A DNA stretch of 64,000 nt from an uncultured Treponema sp. (GCA_947166355.1 CAMVDX010000001.1:372001-436000), one strand, 5' to 3'; positions 34,685-44,290 are shown, counted from the first letter of the stretch. Notes: generated by a model not told the origin, from the sequence alone. Translations and numbers: made by a program.

Positions 34685-36312
34685 AACTGTCCCTCCTCGT
34701 GAAGGGAATCCAGTCGTGAAAGCCGGGCCTTATCCGGTTCAATGCACAGATTTTTTTCCTGAGTCGGAAGTACAAGCCCCTTTGGGCCATTTTTTGCACG
34801 GCGAAGATATTTTACATGAGTGTAATAAAGATCTGTTTTGCCGGCGTTGCGTGCTTTAGAATAATAAACGGCGAGGTTAGCGGCATCTAACAGAATGTCC
34901 AGTGGAACAGTTTTTCCTTTTCGTGCTTTTATAAAAACGTAGCCTCCCGGAAAGTCGCGTACATGAAGCCAGAGGTCGTCGCCGCGAACATGATGGCGGA
35001 GCAGCTCGTCGTTTTCATTTGCGTCGCGGCCAACAAGAATGTACCATCCGTTTACAGTATAGTCGAGTCCCGGATGATTTTTTTTCTGCTGCTGCTTTGG
35101 CATTGTATCACGGCGGAGCAGCTGTTCAATCTTTACAGGATTCTTTTCATTTTTTATTTCTTCATAAAGCGAGTCCAGTTTTTCAAGCTGCTTTTTTGCA
35201 ATTTCAATATCGTGCTCAAGCTCTTCAGTTCCAGAAACAGCCTTCTTATATTTTTTATAATATTCAGCCGCATTTTCCTGCGCAGATTTTTTCGGGTCAA
35301 TCATAAGACGGATTTTCTTTCCCGTTTCATAATCCTCGCATTCCAGAAAATTACTTGAGCCGTCAATCATATAACCAAAGCTTAAAATCAAATCGCCCTG
35401 ATGCTTGAGCTTGCCCGCGTTCTTAAACGATTCAAGCTTAGCCTGCAGATTATGCAGCGCAGACTCTTTTTTCGAGCGTGCCGAGTTGTACCATTTTTCA
35501 GCCTTTTCCAGCAGAGACTCTCGCGAGAGGTTATCCGAATGCTCCGAGTACCACCAGTCAATATATGAGTTAAAGGATTCAAAGGAGGGGGAAGTCACCC
35601 CCTCGCTCCCAAGTCCTCGCTCCGCTGCGGTCTTGTCCGCTACCCCTTCTAACGGGGGCTCCGCCCCCGTAACGCCCCCGGCTTCACAGTGGGGCCATTC
35701 CCTCACCGGGAACCGCACCAATGCGTCCGTCGCCTTTTCCTCGTCCGTGGCGGGTTCTGTAAATTTTTCTCCTTTTACTTCGCCACGCTCCGGCCTTCTG
35801 AACATCGGTTCAAGAATAGTTCCTTCAGTGTCGCAGAGCAAAACATTTGCCGCATTGTTCCACAGCTTTATGTAAAGAATATAATTTTCTTCGATTTCTT
35901 CCGGTCCGTTCTGTGCTTCAATTTCTTCTTTTGAAAGCACCGGCTTTTTTATAAGTGAAATATGAACATAATCCTTATTAGACTGTTTTTCCTGAACAAG
36001 CCGGCTGAGTTCCATTTTAATTACACGTTCAAAGCCAATCTGTCCTACCGAGTTAATGCGGCAGCCTTTAATCCGCGCCCTGAGAAATTCCATAAAACGC
36101 AGAGGCTTATCATTTTTTGTTATTTTTCGGCGGGTCTCATTAATGCGCACAGAATTCTGAGCCGTACAAACCAAAACCGTTTTGGCACAGCCTTCCTTGT
36201 AAGTATAAAAAGCAAGAGTATCAAATCCTGGTTGAATTATATCCTGAATAAAAGCTCCTTCAAGCATGAGCTCGTTCAGAATCAAATTAATTTCATTGCA
36301 GTTAAGAGACAT
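34681..36312 (-). CDS. NFACT family protein (RqcH/Rqc2-like) with repeat-derived insertion
   Basis: This protein is related to RqcH, which adds Ala tails to stalled nascent chains on large ribosomal subunits. At 543 residues it has the NFACT-N domain, helix-rich coiled-coil arms (about 270-400) and the NFACT-R domain (YTVNGWYILVGRDANENDELLRHH, then DLWLHVRDFPGGYVFIK). About 33 residues (GGVTGAEPPLEGVADKTAAE on) between the NFACT-N domain and the coiled coil come from a type D repeat read in frame. TATAAT ends 7 nt before the ATG, without a Shine-Dalgarno. First gene of a four-gene operon. Confidence 0.88.
   Translation of the reverse strand: MSLNCNEINLILNELMLEGAFIQDIIQPGFDTLAFYTYKEGCAKTVLVCTAQNSVRINETRRKITKNDKPLRFMEFLRARIKGCRINSVGQIGFERVIKMELSRLVQEKQSNKDYVHISLIKKPVLSKEEIEAQNGPEEIEENYILYIKLWNNAANVLLCDTEGTILEPMFRRPERGEVKGEKFTEPATDEEKATDALVRFPVREWPHCEAGGVTGAEPPLEGVADKTAAERGLGSEGVTSPSFESFNSYIDWWYSEHSDNLSRESLLEKAEKWYNSARSKKESALHNLQAKLESFKNAGKLKHQGDLILSFGYMIDGSSNFLECEDYETGKKIRLMIDPKKSAQENAAEYYKKYKKAVSGTEELEHDIEIAKKQLEKLDSLYEEIKNEKNPVKIEQLLRRDTMPKQQQKKNHPGLDYTVNGWYILVGRDANENDELLRHHVRGDDLWLHVRDFPGGYVFIKARKGKTVPLDILLDAANLAVYYSKARNAGKTDLYYTHVKYLRRAKNGPKGLVLPTQEKNLCIEPDKARLSRLDSLHEEGQL
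35585..35700. repeat. Type D repeat inside the NFACT gene
   Basis: GGAGGGGGAAGTCACCCCCT, ACCCCTTCTAACGGGGGC and CCCCCGTAACGCCCCC match the modules at 2252-2384, without a nested A element. It is read in frame on the minus strand. Confidence 0.88.
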
Positions 36313-36319
36313 TTTGCTT

Positions 36320-36348
36320 ATTATAGTTGAAATTTATTCCTTCAACAA
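36320..36348 (-). promoter_or_regulatory. NFACT operon promoter, leaderless layout
   Basis: On the minus strand TTGTTG (36343-36348), a 17-nt spacer and TATAAT (36320-36325) end 7 nt before the ATG at 36312. Confidence 0.65.
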
Positions 36349-36383
36349 CCGAATTTTGAACTTGTGTCTCAGTGTTTTCTATT

Positions 36384-36542
36384 GTTGAAAAGTTTGAGGC
36401 AATGGGACGCAGGCAAAATGAAAAAGGGGGTCCCTGGGTTGCGTAAAAATCAAGCGAAGCGAGATTTTTTAAGCATGGGACCCTGGGGGATTACTTTTTC
36501 AGTTTTGCCGTCGCTGGGACCCGCTGACTCAAACTTTTCAAC
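36384..36542. repeat. Type H, 159-bp palindromic element upstream of ilvB
   Basis: GTTGAAAAGTTTGAG (36384-36398) is the exact complement of 36528-36542. Further inner pairing includes GGGTCCC (36428-36434) with GGGACCC (36478-36484) and AAAAATC with GATTTTTT around an AAGCGAAGC centre. It occupies most of the gap between the NFACT and ilvB promoter regions. Confidence 0.8.
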
Positions 36543-36556
36543 CACGGAAAAATCTC

Positions 36557-36562
36557 TTGACA
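36557..36562 (+). promoter_or_regulatory. Candidate -35 of the ilvB leader
   Basis: A perfect TTGACA lies 30 nt before the ATG at 36592. The hexamer 17 nt downstream (AAAATG) is a poor -10, so the promoter is only partly supported. Confidence 0.4.
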
Positions 36563-36582
36563 CAACTTCGAAAATTTGGAAA

Positions 36583-36651
36583 ATGAAGGTTATGAAATTT
36601 AACTCTTTGGTCAAAGTCGTATCAGTCCTCGTCGTACAGGTTACAAGATAA
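36583..36651 (+). CDS. ilvB leader peptide (Val/Leu-rich)
   Basis: This 22-codon frame reads MKVMKFNSLVKVVSVLVVQV, then TR and TAA. A second ATG at 36592 gives 19 residues. Nine of the last 14 codons encode Val (seven) or Leu (two). Val and Leu are end products of the pathway served by the next gene, as in enterobacterial ilv leaders. Weak GGA lies before the first ATG. The stop codon is followed by a hairpin pair and a terminator, so the peptide should act as a sensor of charged tRNA-Val and tRNA-Leu. Confidence 0.8.
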   Translation: MKVMKFNSLVKVVSVLVVQVTR

Positions 36652-36709
36652 CCGGGAGTGAATGATATATTTTGGCTGAAGCAAAAATATAAGAAAGAAG
36701 CTCTCCGGT
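36639..36709 (+). promoter_or_regulatory. Antiterminator and leader hairpin of ilvB attenuator
   Basis: GGTTA/TAACC (36639-36653) makes a small hairpin over the leader stop. ACCGGGAG (36651-36658) can instead pair with CTCTCCGGT (36701-36709), the 5' arm of the terminator, with one bulge. A ribosome at the leader stop would cover ACCGGGAG and favour the terminator; one stalled at the Val codons would leave it free. Confidence 0.7.
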
Positions 36710-36731
36710 AAGGGGAGCTTCTTTTATTTTA
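36697..36731 (+). terminator. Attenuator terminator ahead of ilvB
   Basis: GAAGCTCTCC (36697-36706) pairs with GGGGAGCTTC (36712-36721) around a GGTAA loop, one wobble pair, then TTTTATTTTA. It lies 18 nt before the ilvB start codon. Confidence 0.9.
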
Positions 36732-36748
36732 TACGCAGGAGATTTATA

Positions 36749-38467
36749 ATGAAACACACTGGCGCACAAATCATTGTTAAGTTACTGGAAATGTATGGTA
36801 TTGAAACCGTAGCAGGAATTCCTGGAGGTTCTATTCTTCCTCTCTATGACGAACTCAACCGCTCTTCAATCCGACACGTCCTTGTGCGCCACGAGCAGGC
36901 TGCCGGATTCATTGCTCAGGGAATGGCACGTTCTACCGGTAAGCCGGCTGTTTGTCTTGCAACTTCAGGTCCTGGAGCTATGAATCTTCTTACTGCAATT
37001 GCAGATGCCCGCGCAGATTCTATTCCAATTATCGCAATTACGGGCCAGGTAAACACAAGTCTTATTGGTACCGATGCCTTCCAGGAAGCAGACACCTTTG
37101 GACTTTCCTTTCCTATTACTAAGCATTCGATTTTTATTAAAACTCCTTATGATTTACTTGAGGCAATTCCTAAAGCTTTTGAGATTGCCACAAGCGGCCG
37201 TCCGGGACCTGTTTTAATTGATGTTCCACGCGATGTTCAGCTAAAAGAATGCGATTTTGACACCTGGCCTGACATCAAAAAAATCCGCCTGCATGATATC
37301 CGTTTCCACACTCCGATTGATGAATATTCAGAAAAAATGGGAAAAATCACGGATCAGCTGGCTGGTGCAAAGCGACCTGTTTTGTATCTTGGAGGTGGCT
37401 GTAATTCAGAAGAAGCTGCCGGCGGAATTAAGGCTTTTTTGCAGAATTACAGACTTCCTGTAGTAACAAGTCTTATGGGGCTCGGCTGTGTTCCAGAGAG
37501 CTCTGAATGCTTTATCGGAATGGTTGGTATGCACGGAAGTCATGCCGCTAACGTTGCAATGCACGATGCAGACCTTGTAATTGCGGCCGGCGTTCGTTTT
37601 GATGACCGTGCAACCGGTGTAGTTTCCAAGTTCTGTCCGGAGGCAAAAATCATTCATATTGATATTGATGCTGCAGAAGTTGATAAGATTCTGGAATCAA
37701 ACATTTCTGTAGTTGCAGATGTTGAGTCAGTTTTCCCGGTTATTGCACAGCTTGTCAGTGAAAAGAAAATCACGAGCGATGAAAACTGGCTTAAAAAGAT
37801 TAATAAGATAAAGAAGGAATGCCACTCGGTTGAATGCGGCCGCCCGAAAGGCGAAAAGCTTGCAAATCCGCGTGAGATAATTTCTAAAATACCAGAGTTG
37901 GCGGCGGCCGCCGGTCTTGCTTCAGACGGTTTAATTGCCACAACCGACGTAGGTCAGCACCAGATGTGGGCTGCACAGTATTACCCGGTTGAGCGCCCGC
38001 GAAGTTTCCTTACTTCCGGAAGCCTCGGTACAATGGGCTTTGGACTTCCGGCTGCTATTGGTGCGGCCATAGCTAATCCCGACAAGCGCATAGTCTGCTT
38101 CTCTGGCGACGGTTCAATTATGATGAACGTTCAGGAAATGGCAACACTTGCCGAACTGAACCTGCCTGTAACAATTATCGTATTCCAGAATGGAACTCTC
38201 GGAATGGTTTACCAGCAGCAGAAATTCCTTTTTGACAAGAATTACAGCGCTTCTGTTTTCGGCCGCTCTCCAGACCTCTTGTCTATTGCCAGCGGTTTTG
38301 GAATTGAAGCAATTGATGCCGACAGTGATGCCGAGTGGTATAAAAAAGCTTTTGATAACAAGCGCCAGAATAAGCCTTGCTTTGTACGCATCAGTGTAGA
38401 CAGCGAAGAAAACGTACTGCCGTTTGTACCTGGCGGAAAGGCTAATATTGATTCGATTCGTGATTAA
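36749..38467 (+). CDS. ilvB: Acetolactate synthase, catalytic subunit
   Basis: This 572-residue ThDP enzyme joins two pyruvates, or pyruvate and 2-ketobutyrate, in Val, Leu and Ile synthesis. Catalytic Glu49 lies in VRHEQAAGF, the FAD-type middle domain contains GMVGMHGSHAAN, and the ThDP site is GDGSIMMNVQEMATLAELNLP. AGGAG lies 7 nt before the ATG. The regulatory small subunit gene ilvN does not follow; it may lie elsewhere. Expression is probably set by the leader-peptide attenuator just upstream. A type B repeat begins immediately after the TAA stop. Confidence 0.95.
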   Translation: MKHTGAQIIVKLLEMYGIETVAGIPGGSILPLYDELNRSSIRHVLVRHEQAAGFIAQGMARSTGKPAVCLATSGPGAMNLLTAIADARADSIPIIAITGQVNTSLIGTDAFQEADTFGLSFPITKHSIFIKTPYDLLEAIPKAFEIATSGRPGPVLIDVPRDVQLKECDFDTWPDIKKIRLHDIRFHTPIDEYSEKMGKITDQLAGAKRPVLYLGGGCNSEEAAGGIKAFLQNYRLPVVTSLMGLGCVPESSECFIGMVGMHGSHAANVAMHDADLVIAAGVRFDDRATGVVSKFCPEAKIIHIDIDAAEVDKILESNISVVADVESVFPVIAQLVSEKKITSDENWLKKINKIKKECHSVECGRPKGEKLANPREIISKIPELAAAAGLASDGLIATTDVGQHQMWAAQYYPVERPRSFLTSGSLGTMGFGLPAAIGAAIANPDKRIVCFSGDGSIMMNVQEMATLAELNLPVTIIVFQNGTLGMVYQQQKFLFDKNYSASVFGRSPDLLSIASGFGIEAIDADSDAEWYKKAFDNKRQNKPCFVRISVDSEENVLPFVPGGKANIDSIRD

Positions 38468-38623
38468 TGGATTGCTTCGCTTTGCTCGCAATGACATGTT
38501 TTCGTCATTGCGAGACTCATTGCGAGACTCACCGAGACAATAACATAATCTACGTCATTGCGAAGCTTACCGAAGCTATGTCATACTTTTCGTCATTGCG
38601 AGGCCGAAGGCCGAAGCAATCCA
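38468..38623. repeat. Type B repeats between ilvB and the RarA fusion gene
   Basis: The array begins TGGATTGCTTCGC at the ilvB stop and ends GAAGCAATCCAT 3 nt before the convergent gene stop, with several CGTCATTGCGA units between. Confidence 0.9.
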
Positions 38624-38626
38624 TAA

Positions 38627-41227
38627 TTATTTTTCAATAGTAAAGAAAGCGATCTCGCTTTTCCACTCGAATATTGTTCGGTCGCACGCAGCCAGCAGCA
38701 GATTTACAATTTTCTGCAGCTCTGAGTTTCCTGCTGCGCTGCACATTTTTGCTCCGTAAGCCGAGTTCTCCGGACTGAACCATTTTTCAATTTCACCCGG
38801 AGTTATTCTTCGTTTTTCGGTGAGCACCTGAGACGCAACGCGCACGGTAAAGCCACGTTTGCGGAAAAGGTTTGCGATGTAAATGCCATCCCATGAGAAC
38901 AAAGGATTTTCTCTGTCGCCAAAGAACTCTTGTTCTGCCGCTTCCATTTTATCAAGCGTTTCCTTAAAAGGACCAAGGCTTTCCGGCGAGAGTACCTGCC
39001 TGCGTATAAGCTCGCTGATATGCTGCCCGTGACACGGAATTTTCTGCGAAATTACAACCTTCCAGCCGGAGGCAAGCGGACATTCATAAGCAAAATCTTC
39101 ATCAGCTTTTTCTTCGCCCTTGTCTATATCAGAATAAGGAACGGCCGGTCTGTCACTTTCATCTGCATCCTTCTGCGGAGTCATAATACCCGCCAGAGAA
39201 TCTGCCAGTGCAATAATCGAAGGTTCGCTTGCAAACGGGTCTGTAAAGAATAAACGGTCAAAAACAGCACCGTTATACTGGAACTTTACGAGAATATTAT
39301 AAAAATCTTTTTGAGTAAGAAAATCAGTGGAAATAGAAGAGCCGCGGTACTGAAGAATAGGGCGGTCCAGACTTCCGAGGGTGCGGCCATACTGCTCGAG
39401 TATCTGCATTCCTTTTTCGCTTCGGCAGACACCACAGGTAACACCCTCTGGAGTTTTGCGGGCAATATCCCAGAGTAAAAGTCCGTTATCAGCATTCCAG
39501 ATAAGCGAGCGGTGATGTCTCAGCAATTCTGCCATAGAAATCATTGTGTCACGGATTCCAAGAAGGACCTCGGCGCGATTAGAATCAAGCCGCTGTCGCC
39601 AGAAGCGGTCTGCACGGTCTAGTACAACTTCCTTTGCAGGATCCTTTGGGCTGAAGGTAAGATTTTCCTCAGACTTTACGGTTCCGCTCTTAAAATGCTC
39701 GTTTATCCACCATTCTGAAATAGGATTTTCGCCGAACTCTGATTTTTCGCTGCCGTCTTCCGAAGTTCCTGTACCCGGCTTTTTAGCACTAAATACATTT
39801 ATAGAACCTGTTTCTTCAGGAGAGGATGCCAGTTCATCTGTCGTATATTGTTCATGACTCTGAGTTTTTTCAAGAATTGCCGCAATCTGAAGCTCACGAC
39901 GCGAAAGAACTCCTTCTCTTATGGTAGCCTCGTATCCCTGCGTGCTTGGTGTATAAAATACCCGGCCGCTTAAAGTATCCGGCAGATACTGCTGTGCAAC
40001 CCAATGGTCGCGGTAAGCATGAGGGTAGAGATAGCCTGCTCCGTGGCCAAAGCCTTCTGCATCACGGCTGTTGTCTTTAAGATGATTTGGAACTTCTGCA
40101 TCTTCTTTTTCAACTGCAGCCAGCGCATCAAAAAAGGCCATACTGCTGTTAGATTTTGGCGCAGTTGCAAGATATAAAGCCGCATGTGCAAGAAAATAAC
40201 GACCTTCGGGCATGCCAACGCGGTCAAAGGCTTCTGCACACGAGTTTACAACAGAAATTGCATTCGGATCTGCAAGACCAGTGTCTTCGCAGGCAGAAAT
40301 AAGCATGCGGCGGAAAATGAAATGCGGGTCTTCGCCTGCCGCAACCATTCGGGCAAGCCAATAGCAGGCGGCATCCGGGTCGCGCCCGCGCAGACTTTTT
40401 ATAAAGGCAGAAATAATATCATAGTGATAGTCACCGTCGCGGTCGTAAAGAACCACCTTTTTCTGAATAGACTCTTCGGCGGCTTCTTTACTTATATAAA
40501 TCTTAGTGCCGTAAGCCGGAACCGGAGGCTCTGCGTAAGGCGACCATTTTTCTGGAGTTGTTTCAATTGCAAGTTCAAGAGCATTCAAAAGGGAGCGTGC
40601 ATCTCCGTTTGCAGTTTCAATCAGATGTTCAAGAGCACCTTCTTCAAACTCAACCTTCCAGTGTCCATAACCGCGCTCTACATCGCTCAAAGCCTGATGA
40701 GCGGCCTTCTCAAGGTCATTATACGTAAGAGGTTTTAGCTGGAATACGCGCGAACGCGAAACCAGAGCCTTATTTACTTCAAAAAAAGGATTTTCAGTAG
40801 TTGCACCAATTAAAATGATTGTACCGTTTTCAACCCAGGGAAGAAGGGCATCCTGCTGGCTTTTATTCCAGCGGTGAACTTCGTCTACAAAGAGAATTGT
40901 GCGGCGACTGTAAAGATTATAATAATCTTCTGCCTGTTTAATAGAGTCTCTGATATTCTGAACACCGGTAAGCACGGCATTTAGTGTAATAAAGTTTGAT
41001 TTTGTATGATTTGCAATAACGCGGGCGAGGGTAGTTTTTCCGCTTCCCGGAGGTCCGTAAAAAATTACCGAAGTAAGCTGATCTGCCGCAATGGCGCGGC
41101 GAAGCAGTCGGCCTTTTCCGACAATATGATCCTGACCGATATATTCATCGAGATTTCGAGGCCGCATGCGTGCAGCCAGAGGTTCTTGAGTAAGTTTAAT
41201 ATGTTCGAACAAAGAGTTTTCAGCCAT
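38627..41227 (-). CDS. RarA/MgsA AAA+ ATPase fused to an unknown C-terminal domain
   Basis: Residues 1-440 are a full RarA (MgsA, WRNIP1-like) clamp-loader-type ATPase acting at stalled replication forks. Walker A is GPPGSGKTT (58-66), Walker [13 protein letters not shown] (111 on), the sensor I segment is [13 protein letters not shown], and the C-terminal [24 protein letters not shown] motif is present. Residues 440-500 are a Ser/Glu-rich linker. Residues 500-866 form a second domain with no clear motif ([36 protein letters not shown]). The same fusion is known from other spirochaetes as a RarA/unknown-domain fusion. GGAGAG precedes the ATG. Confidence 0.92.
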   Translation of the reverse strand: MAENSLFEHIKLTQEPLAARMRPRNLDEYIGQDHIVGKGRLLRRAIAADQLTSVIFYGPPGSGKTTLARVIANHTKSNFITLNAVLTGVQNIRDSIKQAEDYYNLYSRRTILFVDEVHRWNKSQQDALLPWVENGTIILIGATTENPFFEVNKALVSRSRVFQLKPLTYNDLEKAAHQALSDVERGYGHWKVEFEEGALEHLIETANGDARSLLNALELAIETTPEKWSPYAEPPVPAYGTKIYISKEAAEESIQKKVVLYDRDGDYHYDIISAFIKSLRGRDPDAACYWLARMVAAGEDPHFIFRRMLISACEDTGLADPNAISVVNSCAEAFDRVGMPEGRYFLAHAALYLATAPKSNSSMAFFDALAAVEKEDAEVPNHLKDNSRDAEGFGHGAGYLYPHAYRDHWVAQQYLPDTLSGRVFYTPSTQGYEATIREGVLSRRELQIAAILEKTQSHEQYTTDELASSPEETGSINVFSAKKPGTGTSEDGSEKSEFGENPISEWWINEHFKSGTVKSEENLTFSPKDPAKEVVLDRADRFWRQRLDSNRAEVLLGIRDTMISMAELLRHHRSLIWNADNGLLLWDIARKTPEGVTCGVCRSEKGMQILEQYGRTLGSLDRPILQYRGSSISTDFLTQKDFYNILVKFQYNGAVFDRLFFTDPFASEPSIIALADSLAGIMTPQKDADESDRPAVPYSDIDKGEEKADEDFAYECPLASGWKVVISQKIPCHGQHISELIRRQVLSPESLGPFKETLDKMEAAEQEFFGDRENPLFSWDGIYIANLFRKRGFTVRVASQVLTEKRRITPGEIEKWFSPENSAYGAKMCSAAGNSELQKIVNLLLAACDRTIFEWKSEIAFFTIEK

Positions 41228-41237
41228 ATCTCTCCTT

Positions 41238-41342
41238 CGATTTTAGGCGGCTCGCATAGTCTCGCCGCTGAGCCGTTTTCTCGATGAGCCTAAAACGACC
41301 CGCTGTCGCAGCTCGTTTTTTAACGGCTCTTCGATTCCAGGC
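41238..41342. repeat. Inverted repeats between RarA fusion and lipoprotein genes
   Basis: TTTTAGGC and GCCTAAAA flank a GGCTC/GAGCC stem, and GAGCCGTT pairs with AACGGCTC further out. The arrangement is palindromic but matches no other family in the window. Confidence 0.6.
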
Positions 41343-42581
41343 TTATTCTCGGTTCCAGTTTCCTCTTCCCGGATAGTATGACCACAAACCTACGTTTTCA
41401 TATACACCGTTGTGGCTAAAGAATGTTACGCTTGCATAAATAGCACTTTCTGTTTCATTTTTCTGCGGTGTTGCATTTATCATAGAGAGTACAAGGTATC
41501 CATCTGTAATCTGGAAATCTGCATTTGTTGTAAAGTCAGAAAAAGAAGTTTCCGGCTCTCCATTTGTTATCTTTATCTTTCTGATTCCACCACCACCGCC
41601 ACCAGCTAAAATATCACCTAAGCCCAGGAGAATAGAATCAGCGCAAGGCATAATTGCAGAAACCTTAGCACCAATGTCATCTATCAGCACTTTTTTATTG
41701 TCATCTGTCAAACAAACAAGTGTATGCTTGCTTTCAGAATTATTATATTCATAATAATAAAGGCGCTGTGCTTCATTTGTGTAAGTTTCATCGGTATAAA
41801 CAGTTTTTGAAGTAAAGAATCTGATGGCTCCTTTATAAAAGGCTGCAGAATAGATTCTTCCGCTATCTTTTGCAGCAGCTTCTGTTGAATCCTGTGCATT
41901 TGCTATTGAAAGTCTTACAGGAACATCAGTACCTTTAAGCTCATAATAATTATATTCTTCAGAATCTGAGTTGTAGGTACAAAAATAAGCATGTCTATGA
42001 GCGGCCATAGGAGTATTAGTCTGGAAGAAGTTGAATTTTGTTTCTACAATTCCTGTGTATATATCATAGGAAACTGGAAAATAGTCTGTTGCAAGTTTGT
42101 CTGTAATGTTTACCCACTCACCATCAGAAGAAAGTGAACCGTCATCAATTGCAATCTTTTTTCCCCAGATATTGATTTTTGAAGGAAGAGTTGTGCCTTC
42201 TGACCCGGTCGTTCTGAATTCGGCTGAAACAATATAAACTGTATCTGATGACGAAAGAACGGTCAGTAACTGCTGTCCATCTATAGAAGTATCATCAAAA
42301 TTGGACTTTGGAAGATTAAAGGGAAGAGAATATGTACTCCAGCTTCCGTGAGCTTCATTTTCTGCATCTTTATATCGAAGACCGTCATCTGCCGAAACCA
42401 TCAGAAATTCCTTGCCGCCTACTGTGTAGCGTGTGATAGCAGCTATGTTTCCAGATACGGTAGGCTTTTCTGGTTTTACGTCCTTTCTCAAATCATGAAA
42501 AATCGGATCCCAGCAGCTTGTAAACATCAGGGAAAGGGAAAATATGCAGCATATTGAAAGTGATTTTATTATTCGTTTCAT
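41343..42581 (-). CDS. Treponemal lipoprotein (TP0734-like by position)
   Basis: This 412-residue protein has a type II signal peptide with lipobox LMFTSC (Cys23) and a mature part rich in Thr, Ser and Tyr, probably a beta-propeller or other beta fold (repeated ITRYTVGGKEFLMVSADDG and VYIVSAEFRTT-like strands). A Gly run (LAGGGGGGIRK) occurs near residue 340. It follows the barrel gene by 17 nt and matches in order the folD-OMP-lipoprotein group of T. pallidum as I recall it. No enzyme motif is seen. Confidence 0.72.
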   Translation of the reverse strand: MKRIIKSLSICCIFSLSLMFTSCWDPIFHDLRKDVKPEKPTVSGNIAAITRYTVGGKEFLMVSADDGLRYKDAENEAHGSWSTYSLPFNLPKSNFDDTSIDGQQLLTVLSSSDTVYIVSAEFRTTGSEGTTLPSKINIWGKKIAIDDGSLSSDGEWVNITDKLATDYFPVSYDIYTGIVETKFNFFQTNTPMAAHRHAYFCTYNSDSEEYNYYELKGTDVPVRLSIANAQDSTEAAAKDSGRIYSAAFYKGAIRFFTSKTVYTDETYTNEAQRLYYYEYNNSESKHTLVCLTDDNKKVLIDDIGAKVSAIMPCADSILLGLGDILAGGGGGGIRKIKITNGEPETSFSDFTTNADFQITDGYLVLSMINATPQKNETESAIYASVTFFSHNGVYENVGLWSYYPGRGNWNRE

Positions 42582-42598
42582 TGTTCAGTTCCTGTCTG

Positions 42599-43201
42599 TT
42601 AAAAGTGATACCTTATGCTTAAATCAACCGAGGTAAATAAGCCGTGGTCATTTTTTTCGTTATCAATTTTCCACCAGTCTACAAAAGCTAACTGTGGAAT
42701 CCAGTATGAATGAGAAGAAAGTCCGAAAGACCAGGATTCAGAATATCGGTAGAAGGCTCCGGCTGTAAATTTAAATGCCAGAGAAGGAAAATGTGTGCTT
42801 CTCTGGCAGGTGGTAGAGGCAAATCCTATGTTCAACATGAGAGGAAATTCAAATTTTCCAAAAACCGGCTGATACAGTACACCAAATGTAACAGGAACTG
42901 TAATAACCGGCTTTTTTCCTACAGAAAGATTGTAGCCAAGTATTACATCTCCACCAACAGCAAAAGTTTCATTCATAAAACGATAGTATCCGACTGAGGC
43001 GATTACACCTGGATACAGTTTACCTTTAAAATTTAATGGAAAAGTTGCTCCTAAATCAATTTTAAGAAACTGGTCTCCTGCTCCGTTTTGTGTATAAACA
43101 TATCCGTCATCGTATTCTTCATCATCTTCAAAATAGTCATCTGCAAAAACCGAGGCAGACAACAAAAGAATGACAGATAATAGTGAAATAAAGCGTTTCA
43201 T
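42599..43201 (-). CDS. TP0733-like outer membrane beta-barrel protein
   Basis: This 200-residue protein has a signal peptide (1-20, ending ASVFA), a short acidic Tyr/Asp segment ([16 protein letters not shown]), then alternating strands ending in [10 protein letters not shown], whose terminal Phe is typical of outer-membrane barrels. The length suits eight strands, like OmpW or OmpA. T. pallidum TP0733 has this size and also neighbours folD. AAGG precedes the ATG. It is divergent from folD and leads the lipoprotein gene. Confidence 0.8.
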   Translation of the reverse strand: MKRFISLLSVILLLSASVFADDYFEDDEEYDDGYVYTQNGAGDQFLKIDLGATFPLNFKGKLYPGVIASVGYYRFMNETFAVGGDVILGYNLSVGKKPVITVPVTFGVLYQPVFGKFEFPLMLNIGFASTTCQRSTHFPSLAFKFTAGAFYRYSESWSFGLSSHSYWIPQLAFVDWWKIDNEKNDHGLFTSVDLSIRYHF

Positions 43202-43301
43202 ATTGCGACCTTTTTTTTATTTCAGTATATTTTGTTACTATAAGAATATACTGTTTTTATGGCAGTTTATCAATAAAACAGAAAGGAGCGTTGAAGGTTA
43301 C

Positions 43302-44177
43302 ATGAGCGCAGTTGTTATAGATGGAAAACAGGTTGCGGCAGATGTCAGAGCTGAAGTTGCGGCAAAGGTTGCAGAATTAAAAACTAAGGGTGTTGCCCCT
43401 TGTCTTGCAGTTATTTTAGTTGGCGAGAATCCTGCCAGTGTAAGTTATGTTACCGGAAAGCAGAAGGCTCTGGCAGAAGTTGGTATGGTAGATCGTTCTG
43501 TTCATTTACCTGAGAGCACCACAGAAGAGGAACTGCTTAAATTGATTGATGAACTAAATGCCGATGACAGCGTTCATGGAATTCTTGTTCAGCTGCCACT
43601 TCCAAAGCATATTAATGAAGAAAAAGTGATTATGGCTATCTCTCCTGAAAAGGATGTAGACGGCTTTCACCCTGTAAGCGTTGGAAATCTTATGATTGGC
43701 CGCCCTGGCTTTCTTCCTTGTACACCGCATGGAATTATTGTTCTTCTTAAAAAGGCCGGAATTGAGACCAGCGGAAAGCATGCAGTTGTAATCGGACGCT
43801 CTAATATAGTAGGAAAACCTGTTTCAATTCTTCTTGCCCGTAAAGATACAAACTGTACCGTAACAATGTGTCATACCGGAACTAAAAATATGGCAGAAAT
43901 TACACGCCAGGCTGATATTATTGTTGTTGCAAGCGGTCATCCACACACTCTTACTGCGGATATGGTAAAGGACGGCGCAGTTGTAATTGATGTAGGAGTA
44001 AACCGCATCCCTGATTCAACTAAAAAATCCGGTTTCCGCTTGATTGGTGACTGTGATTTTGATGATTTGAAGGAAAAAACTTCTTTCATTACACCTGTTC
44101 CAGGAGGAGTAGGACCTATGACGATTGCCATGCTTATGCAGAATACGCTGGAAAGTGCAGAACGCCGAATAAAATAG
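43302..44177 (+). CDS. folD: Methylene-THF dehydrogenase/methenyl-THF cyclohydrolase
   Basis: FolD carries out two steps of one-carbon metabolism on tetrahydrofolate using NADP. The 291-residue protein has the catalytic Lys in [15 protein letters not shown] (the YxxxK motif), [18 protein letters not shown], the nucleotide-binding [11 protein letters not shown] and the terminal [19 protein letters not shown]. The frame is open from 43170, but homology begins at the ATG at 43302, with GAAGG just upstream. Confidence 0.96.
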   Translation: MSAVVIDGKQVAADVRAEVAAKVAELKTKGVAPCLAVILVGENPASVSYVTGKQKALAEVGMVDRSVHLPESTTEEELLKLIDELNADDSVHGILVQLPLPKHINEEKVIMAISPEKDVDGFHPVSVGNLMIGRPGFLPCTPHGIIVLLKKAGIETSGKHAVVIGRSNIVGKPVSILLARKDTNCTVTMCHTGTKNMAEITRQADIIVVASGHPHTLTADMVKDGAVVIDVGVNRIPDSTKKSGFRLIGDCDFDDLKEKTSFITPVPGGVGPMTIAMLMQNTLESAERRIK

Positions 44178-44197
44178 TGGCATTTCGAACGCTACGC

Positions 44198-44280
44198 ATA
44201 TTCACACGCACTTGCTGCGAATATGTGTGTCGGAATCTCAGTGTCAGATAATAGATGCTGAAGCAAGTTCAGCATGACAG
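44198..44280. repeat. Type C-like palindromes between folD and folE2
   Basis: CATATTC/GAATATG pairs near 44198-44222 and TGCTGAA/TTCAGCA lies at 44256-44274. The second resembles the type C palindrome in ispD. Confidence 0.7.
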
Positions 44281-44290
44281 GAAAAGAAAA

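Noticed and set aside
44255..44290. Upstream ATG of folE2
   Set aside because: The added residues come from a type C-like palindrome and are absent from the FolE2 family start.
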